Origin: UBA2336 sp037443645
Lineage (GTDB): Bacteria > Bacteroidota > Bacteroidia > Cytophagales > Cyclobacteriaceae
NCBI GenBank assembly: GCA_037443645.1
Contig: JBBINY010000007.1
Coordinates: 6,247 to 70,246 of the forward strand
Reading direction: 5' to 3'
Length of the DNA stretch: 64,000 nucleotides
Shown here: piece after piece, positions 59,215 through 64,000 of the stretch
How the letters are laid out: each line of letters begins with the position of its first letter
How positions within the stretch are numbered: position 1 is the stretch's first letter
Program-made: the position numbers and the translations under genes
Notes under the pieces: model-generated
The model's input: the letters and a program-made list of their open reading frames with translations, nothing else
Databases searched by the model: none
Told to the model about the DNA's origin: nothing

Positions 59215-61653
59215 ATGCTTGTCCTAAAAAGAGACGGACACCGTGAGTCCGTAAAGTTCGACAAAATCACCGCCCGCATTGAAAGACTCTGCTATGGCCT
59301 TGACCTGAAGTACGTAAGCCCGGTAGAGGTTGCCATGAAGGTGATCAATGGTTTGTACGATGGCGTTTCGACCGTGGAGTTGGACATTCTGGCTGCCGAA
59401 ACAGCAGCAACCCTCACCACCAAGCACCCCGATTACGCCAAGCTGGCTGCCCGCCTGGCTATTTCCAATCTGCACAAGGTTACCAGCAAGTCGTTCTCCA
59501 GCACCATGAAGCGGCTGTATACCTATGTGGATCCGAAGACCGGTGAAAATGCCCCGCTGATTTCAAAAGATACCTGGCGGGTAATCCACCAGCATGCAGC
59601 CGAACTGGACGAGGCCATTATTTACGATCGCGATTTCGGGTACGACTTTTTCGGATTTAAAACCCTGGAGCGCTCCTACCTCATGAAAATTGACGGCAAG
59701 GTGATTGAACGCCCGCAGCACATGCTCATGCGGGTTGCCGTGGGTATTCATGGCGAAGATATTCCGGCTGCTATCGAAACTTATAATCTGCTATCAGAAA
59801 AATGGTTTACGCATGCTACTCCTACACTCTTTAATGCAGGTACACCAAAGCCGCAACTCTCTTCATGCTTCCTGCTCACCATGCAGGGCGACAGCATTGA
59901 TGGCATCTACGACACCCTCAAGCAATGTGCAAAAATTTCACAGTCGGCAGGAGGAATCGGCCTGAGCATACACAACATTCGCGCAAAAGGCTCTTATATT
60001 AAAGGAACTGGCGGAACATCAAACGGCATCGTGCCGATGTTGCGCAACTTTGACATGACCGCCCGCTACGTTGATCAGGGAGGTGGCAAGCGCAAAGGAA
60101 GTTTTGCCATTTACCTTGAACCGTGGCATGCCGATATTTTTGATTTCCTCAACCTGAAAAAGAACCACGGTAAAGAAGAAATGCGGGCACGCGATTTATT
60201 CTATGCGCTGTGGATTTCCGACCTCTTTATGAAGCGCGTGGAGAGCAACGACATGTGGTCGTTATTCTGCCCGAATGAAGCCCCCGGACTGGCTGACGTA
60301 TGGGGCGAAGAATTTGAGCGCCTCTATGAAAAATATGAAAAAGAAGGCAAGTACCGCAAGCAGATAAAGGCGCAAGACCTGTGGTTCGAAATTCTTGAAT
60401 CACAAATTGAAACAGGTACCCCTTATATTTTGTATAAAGATTCTGCCAACAGGAAATCAAACCAGAAAAACCTGGGCACTATTAAGTCCAGCAACCTGTG
60501 CACAGAAATTATTGAATATACCTCGAAGGATGAGGTAGCCGTTTGTAACCTGGCTTCATTGGCCCTGCCAAAATTCGTAACCGAAGAAGGTAAATTCGAT
60601 CACCAGCGGTTGTATGAAATCACCAAAGTGGTTACCCGCAACCTCAACAAGGTTATCGACATCAACTATTACCCGGTTGAAGAAGCACGTAATTCCAATA
60701 TGCGCCATCGCCCGATCGGACTGGGTGTACAAGGGCTTGCGGATGTGTTCATTATGTTGCGCATGCCTTTTGATTCTGATGAGGCCCGCAGGCTGAATGA
60801 GGATATCTTTGAAACCATTTACTTCGGTGCTATGGAAGCCTCCATGGAATTAGCCCGGCAACATGGCTCGTATGAGACGTTTAAAGGCTCACCCGTTTCG
60901 AAAGGAATCTTTCAGTTCGATATGTGGGGCGTAACTCCGAAGAGCGGCCGGTGGAATTGGGAACAACTGAAGCAAGAAGTTAAAAAACATGGCGTGCGCA
61001 ATTCCTTGCTGCTTGCGCCAATGCCTACGGCTTCCACATCGCAGATTCTCGGCAATAACGAATGTTTCGAGCCGTACACATCAAACATCTATACCCGCAG
61101 AACACTTTCCGGTGAATTCATCATCGCCAACAAGCATTTGATGAAAGACCTGATTGAGCTTGGCCTGTGGAATGAAACCATGCGGCAGAAACTTATCGCC
61201 ACCAACGGATCGGTACAGCCTATTCCGGAAATTCCGCAGAACATTAAAGACATCTACAAAACCGTATGGGAAATTTCGCAGAAGGCCATCATCGATATGT
61301 CGGCCGACCGGGGTGCGTACATATGCCAGTCGCAGAGCCTGAACATTCACCTGAAGGATCCGAACTTCGGTAAACTCACCTCCATGCATTTTTACGCGTG
61401 GAAGAAGGGCCTTAAAACCGGCATGTATTACCTGCGCTCAACCGCAGCCGCTGATGCCATTAAGTTTACCCTGGACAAAGCAGCAATTCAACAGACGATA
61501 TCCGAATCGGTTGAAGTTCCGGTAGCTGCCGGATTTACCGAAACCCAGCAAACGCTTTCGTATACCGAACCGGTAGCCGATTACGAGCAAAAGAAAGCCG
61601 ACATGGCTTGCTCGCTTGATAACCCGGATGCCTGCGAAGCCTGCGGAAGCTAA
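59215..61653 (+). CDS. nrdA: class Ia ribonucleotide reductase, alpha subunit
   Basis: 812 residues. An ATP-cone (about 1-90, LVLKRDGHRESVKFDKI) gives allosteric activity control. Catalytic residues are C218 (SSCFLL), N427, C429, E431 (NLCTE) and C444 (VCNLASLA); these numbers coincide with those of the mammalian R1 subunit. MPTASTSQILGNNECFEPYT in part and the C-terminal redox pair (CSLDNPDACEACG) complete the set. It reduces ribonucleotides to deoxyribonucleotides with NrdB. A terminator follows. Confidence 0.97.
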   Translation: MLVLKRDGHRESVKFDKITARIERLCYGLDLKYVSPVEVAMKVINGLYDGVSTVELDILAAETAATLTTKHPDYAKLAARLAISNLHKVTSKSFSSTMKRLYTYVDPKTGENAPLISKDTWRVIHQHAAELDEAIIYDRDFGYDFFGFKTLERSYLMKIDGKVIERPQHMLMRVAVGIHGEDIPAAIETYNLLSEKWFTHATPTLFNAGTPKPQLSSCFLLTMQGDSIDGIYDTLKQCAKISQSAGGIGLSIHNIRAKGSYIKGTGGTSNGIVPMLRNFDMTARYVDQGGGKRKGSFAIYLEPWHADIFDFLNLKKNHGKEEMRARDLFYALWISDLFMKRVESNDMWSLFCPNEAPGLADVWGEEFERLYEKYEKEGKYRKQIKAQDLWFEILESQIETGTPYILYKDSANRKSNQKNLGTIKSSNLCTEIIEYTSKDEVAVCNLASLALPKFVTEEGKFDHQRLYEITKVVTRNLNKVIDINYYPVEEARNSNMRHRPIGLGVQGLADVFIMLRMPFDSDEARRLNEDIFETIYFGAMEASMELARQHGSYETFKGSPVSKGIFQFDMWGVTPKSGRWNWEQLKQEVKKHGVRNSLLLAPMPTASTSQILGNNECFEPYTSNIYTRRTLSGEFIIANKHLMKDLIELGLWNETMRQKLIATNGSVQPIPEIPQNIKDIYKTVWEISQKAIIDMSADRGAYICQSQSLNIHLKDPNFGKLTSMHFYAWKKGLKTGMYYLRSTAAADAIKFTLDKAAIQQTISESVEVPVAAGFTETQQTLSYTEPVADYEQKKADMACSLDNPDACEACGS

Positions 61654-61676
61654 CCGAAAAAATAAATCCATAACCG

Positions 61677-61710
61677 AACCCTGACGTTAACCCCGTCAGG
61701 GTTCTTTTTT
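61677..61710 (+). terminator. intrinsic terminator of nrdBA
   Basis: AACCCTGACG (61677-61686) pairs perfectly with CGTCAGGGTT (61694-61703) around a 7-base loop; a run of seven T follows. Confidence 0.9.
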
Positions 61711-61742
61711 TATCCCTATTTTTAATCTTCAACTCTAAGCCT

Positions 61743-63092
61743 ATGAACCGAAGAAACTTTGTACGCAATACAACCCTGGCTACCGCAGCCATTTCGATTT
61801 TACCAACGGGTAGCCTGTTTGCTCAAAACCGCACCATACGGCTAGGCTTTATCGGAGTTGGGTTGCGCGGACAAAACCATCTTGACCTGGCTTTGCGCAG
61901 AAAAGACTGCGAGGTAGTTGCCCTTTGTGACATTAACGAACGAATGCTTGAGGCCGCCACTAGCCTGATCAAAAAAGCAGGTAAATCAATGCCTGCGATT
62001 TACAAAGGTGACGTGAACGCATGGAAAAAACTGCTCGAACTTAAAGGACTTGATGGGGTAATCATCTCCACACCCTGGGAATGGCACGCTCCCATGATTA
62101 TCGGCTCACTGGAGGCGGGCATAAAATACGTGGGAACGGAGGTAATGCTGGGTATAACATTGCAAGACCATTGGGATGTGGTAAAAGCTGCTGAGAAACA
62201 CCAGGGGCATGTGATGATGCTTGAAAACGTGTGTTACCGGAGAGATGTACTGGCTGTTTTGAATATGGTGAGGCAGGGATTATTCGGAGAGCTTATTCAC
62301 CTGCAAGGCGGCTACCAGCACGACCTGCGTGAAGTAAAGTTTAACGATGGCAAACAACCCTACGGAGGAGGTGTTGAGTTTGGTGAAAAGGGATTTTCGG
62401 AAGCCTCTTGGCGCACCCGGCACTCCGTGTACCGCAATGGCGACCTGTACCCAACCCATGGCATCGGCCCGCTGGCCGAAATGATTAACATCAACCGGGG
62501 TAATCGCTTTTTGCTGCTTAATGCATTTTCAAGCAAGGCCCGGGGCCTCCATGATTACGTGGTAAAACATGGCGGAGAAAATCATCCCAATGCAAAAATC
62601 GAATTCAAACTTGGCGATGTGGTTACTACTCAAATCCGCTGTGCCAACGGAGAAACAATTCTGTTGCAACACGATACCAACCTGCCCCGTCCCTATTCAT
62701 TGGGTTTTCGCGTGCAAGGCACAAAGGGTATTTGGATGGATGTAAACAAATCCATTTACCTCGAAGGTGTTAGTCCGCAGGCGCACCGCTGGGAAGATGC
62801 CAAACCCTACCTGGAAAAATACGATCACCCGCTTTGGCAACGCTGGACCAAAGATGCCGAAGGCGCGGGACATGGCGGCATGGATTTCTTTGTGTTGCAT
62901 GCATTCGTTGAATCCATCAAGCGGGGAATTGCAACACCCATGGACGTGTACGATGCCGCAGCATGGAGCGCCATTACCCCGCTTAGCGAAAAAAGCATTG
63001 AGCTGGGCAATGAAACCGTAGAGTTTCCAGACTTTACCAGCGGGCAATGGATGTACCGGAAAAACAACTTTGCATTAACGGATGAGTACTGA
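61743..63092 (+). CDS. GH109-type glycosidase / Gfo-Idh-MocA oxidoreductase
   Basis: 449 residues. A twin-arginine-like signal (NRRNFVRNTTLATAAISIL) suggests export with bound cofactor. The NAD(P) fold has GFIGVGLRGQNH (G38, G40, G43). MLENVCYRRDVLAVLNMVRQG in parts (LENVCYRR, LNMVRQGLFGEL), YQHDLREV, YPTHGIGPLAE (His239) and GHGGMDFF are typical of GH109 alpha-N-acetylgalactosaminidases, which cleave through an NAD-dependent elimination. A related Gfo/Idh oxidoreductase is the alternative. A kinase gene starts 5 bases downstream. Confidence 0.85.
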   Translation: MNRRNFVRNTTLATAAISILPTGSLFAQNRTIRLGFIGVGLRGQNHLDLALRRKDCEVVALCDINERMLEAATSLIKKAGKSMPAIYKGDVNAWKKLLELKGLDGVIISTPWEWHAPMIIGSLEAGIKYVGTEVMLGITLQDHWDVVKAAEKHQGHVMMLENVCYRRDVLAVLNMVRQGLFGELIHLQGGYQHDLREVKFNDGKQPYGGGVEFGEKGFSEASWRTRHSVYRNGDLYPTHGIGPLAEMININRGNRFLLLNAFSSKARGLHDYVVKHGGENHPNAKIEFKLGDVVTTQIRCANGETILLQHDTNLPRPYSLGFRVQGTKGIWMDVNKSIYLEGVSPQAHRWEDAKPYLEKYDHPLWQRWTKDAEGAGHGGMDFFVLHAFVESIKRGIATPMDVYDAAAWSAITPLSEKSIELGNETVEFPDFTSGQWMYRKNNFALTDEY

Positions 63093-63097
63093 AGGAA

Positions 63098-64000
63098 ATG
63101 AACGAGTCACGCATCCGTCAGGCAGCTCATGCGTTTGGTATTTCCAGGCCGGATATCAAACTCCTCACTTCGGGTCTTATCCATAACACGTACAACGTAT
63201 CGGGCAACAAGAAATCCATCGTTTTACAACAGATCAATACAGCTGTTTTTTCCGAGCCCGGAGAAATCATCAGTAACTACCTGACGATTTTTGATTACCT
63301 GAAAGATCATCCAGAAGTCAAAATTCCGGAGCCTGTACCCACGTTGCAGGGATTATACTTATTCACGGATGAAGCGGGTACCGTGTGGAGAGCCACCCAA
63401 TACATGGAAGACTCTTACGTTGAGTCATCAACCATAACCAGCAATCAGGCTCAAAAGGTTGCCGGGTGCTTTGGCGCTTTTTCACAGGCCTTATCATCGC
63501 TGAAGCCGGAGAAATTGGCGGTGGTGTTACCCGGTTTTCATAACCTGTCCTGGCGATTTGAGCAGTTCGTGCAGGCTATTGCCAGTGCCGACCCAAAGCG
63601 TGCCTCAAACACACAAAAGATTATTGAGAACGTTCAACAACGCAAACAACTGGTAAGTTTTTATGAGTCACTTACTGGCAACGTTGATTTTCCGCTGCGC
63701 ATCATGCATCACGATTGTAAGATCAGCAATATTTTGTTTCATCAGCACACCCGCAATCCGGTTTGTGTGATTGACCTGGATACCGTAATGCCGGGGTATT
63801 TTTTTTCTGATCTGGGCGACCTGATCCGAAGTGTTACCGGAACGGTTGGCGAAACAGCAACCGATCTGCATTCACTTAAAATCAAGGAATCTTATTATGA
63901 AGCTATTGTTACTGGATACACACGTGGCTTAGGCGACCAACTTACCCGTGCAGAAAAGAACGTTATTCATCATGCAGGGCTTATTATGATTTACATGCAG
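63098..64000 (+). CDS. N-acetylhexosamine kinase-like phosphotransferase, 5' part
   Basis: 301 codons are visible from the ATG at 63098 to the window edge, with no stop. The protein belongs to the APH/choline kinase fold: MHHDCKISNILF is the catalytic loop (Asp after HH) and VIDLDTVMPGYFFSDLGDLIR, in parts VIDLDTVMPG and FSDLGDLIR, is the metal-binding segment, both close to NahK, which phosphorylates GalNAc or GlcNAc at C1. The upstream neighbour of GH109 type suggests GalNAc as substrate. The sugar is not proven, and other phosphotransferases share the fold. Confidence 0.8.
   Translation, partial: MNESRIRQAAHAFGISRPDIKLLTSGLIHNTYNVSGNKKSIVLQQINTAVFSEPGEIISNYLTIFDYLKDHPEVKIPEPVPTLQGLYLFTDEAGTVWRATQYMEDSYVESSTITSNQAQKVAGCFGAFSQALSSLKPEKLAVVLPGFHNLSWRFEQFVQAIASADPKRASNTQKIIENVQQRKQLVSFYESLTGNVDFPLRIMHHDCKISNILFHQHTRNPVCVIDLDTVMPGYFFSDLGDLIRSVTGTVGETATDLHSLKIKESYYEAIVTGYTRGLGDQLTRAEKNVIHHAGLIMIYMQ

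Noticed and set aside
1..64000. tRNA, rRNA, CRISPR, insertion sequence or phage
   Set aside because: No cloverleaf, rRNA core sequence, spaced direct-repeat array, transposase motif or terminal inverted repeat was seen in the gaps, which are all short.

Overview
The window is a dense, mostly housekeeping stretch of a Bacteroidota chromosome. It most resembles Cytophagales (Cyclobacteriaceae or relatives), although the genus cannot be read from the sequence alone. The signs are promoters of the TTTG-N18-20-TAnnTTTG type (clearest before rpsP, rplS, ppiD and nrdB), a SusC/SusD pair, an atpDC-only ATP synthase operon, a long-tailed ribosomal protein S16, eukaryote-like class Ia ribonucleotide reductase, FtsX/MacB-type permeases and many short lipoproteins. 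No tRNA, rRNA, CRISPR array, transposase or phage gene was seen. Genes abut or overlap in many places.

Layout. 1-3825: end of hpt, adk, a 43-residue membrane peptide, obgE, grpE and dnaJ. 3934-12041: a secreted protein of unknown role, a NatAB-like ABC exporter, an orphan histidine kinase, atpDC, then (minus strand) a lipoprotein, a small membrane protein and an RluA-family pseudouridine synthase. 12101-21980: a class A beta-lactamase-like lipoprotein, prfC, dnaK, aspartate kinase, NhaD, an amino-acid dehydrogenase and anmK. 22185-31225: a plus-strand envelope block (outer-membrane protein, TPR protein, LptC, a 51-residue membrane peptide, CorC/GldE-like protein, PpiD-like isomerase) followed by DUF493, pterin dehydratase, rsmI and an inositol-phosphatase-like gene. 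31290-42012: an FtsX/MacB permease with a sigma-54-like promoter, a Cys-rich Feo-associated peptide, a radical SAM/SPASM protein, a DUF4105 (Lnb-like) protein, and lpdA-odhB-odhA. 42196-47545: rpsP-rimM-trmD-rplS, class I aldolase, accD, and a decayed FtsX permease. 47547-57735 (minus strand): ASST, sulfotransferase and ChrA as one tightly overlapping operon, preceded by SusC-SusD-lipoprotein, then rpmA and rplU. 58177-64000: nrdBA, a GH109-type enzyme and the start of an N-acetylhexosamine kinase-like gene.

Main points of interest. (1) The chrA-sulfotransferase-ASST operon has 4-base overlaps at both junctions and joins three sulfate-linked functions not normally described together. (2) Two housekeeping proteins have lost zinc sites: DnaJ lacks exactly the two CxxCxGxG motifs that form zinc centre I, and AccD has lost all four Cys of its zinc ribbon. 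(3) Hairpins with a U tract sit directly before the start codons of lptC, the DUF493 gene, rimM and chrA, which suggests read-through or attenuation control. (4) A sigma-54-like promoter with a palindromic upstream site precedes the FtsX/MacB gene. (5) A GH109 enzyme and a NahK-like kinase together suggest GalNAc salvage.

Function calls rest on motif recognition by eye. Promoter and terminator calls are pattern matches, and no similarity search could be run.
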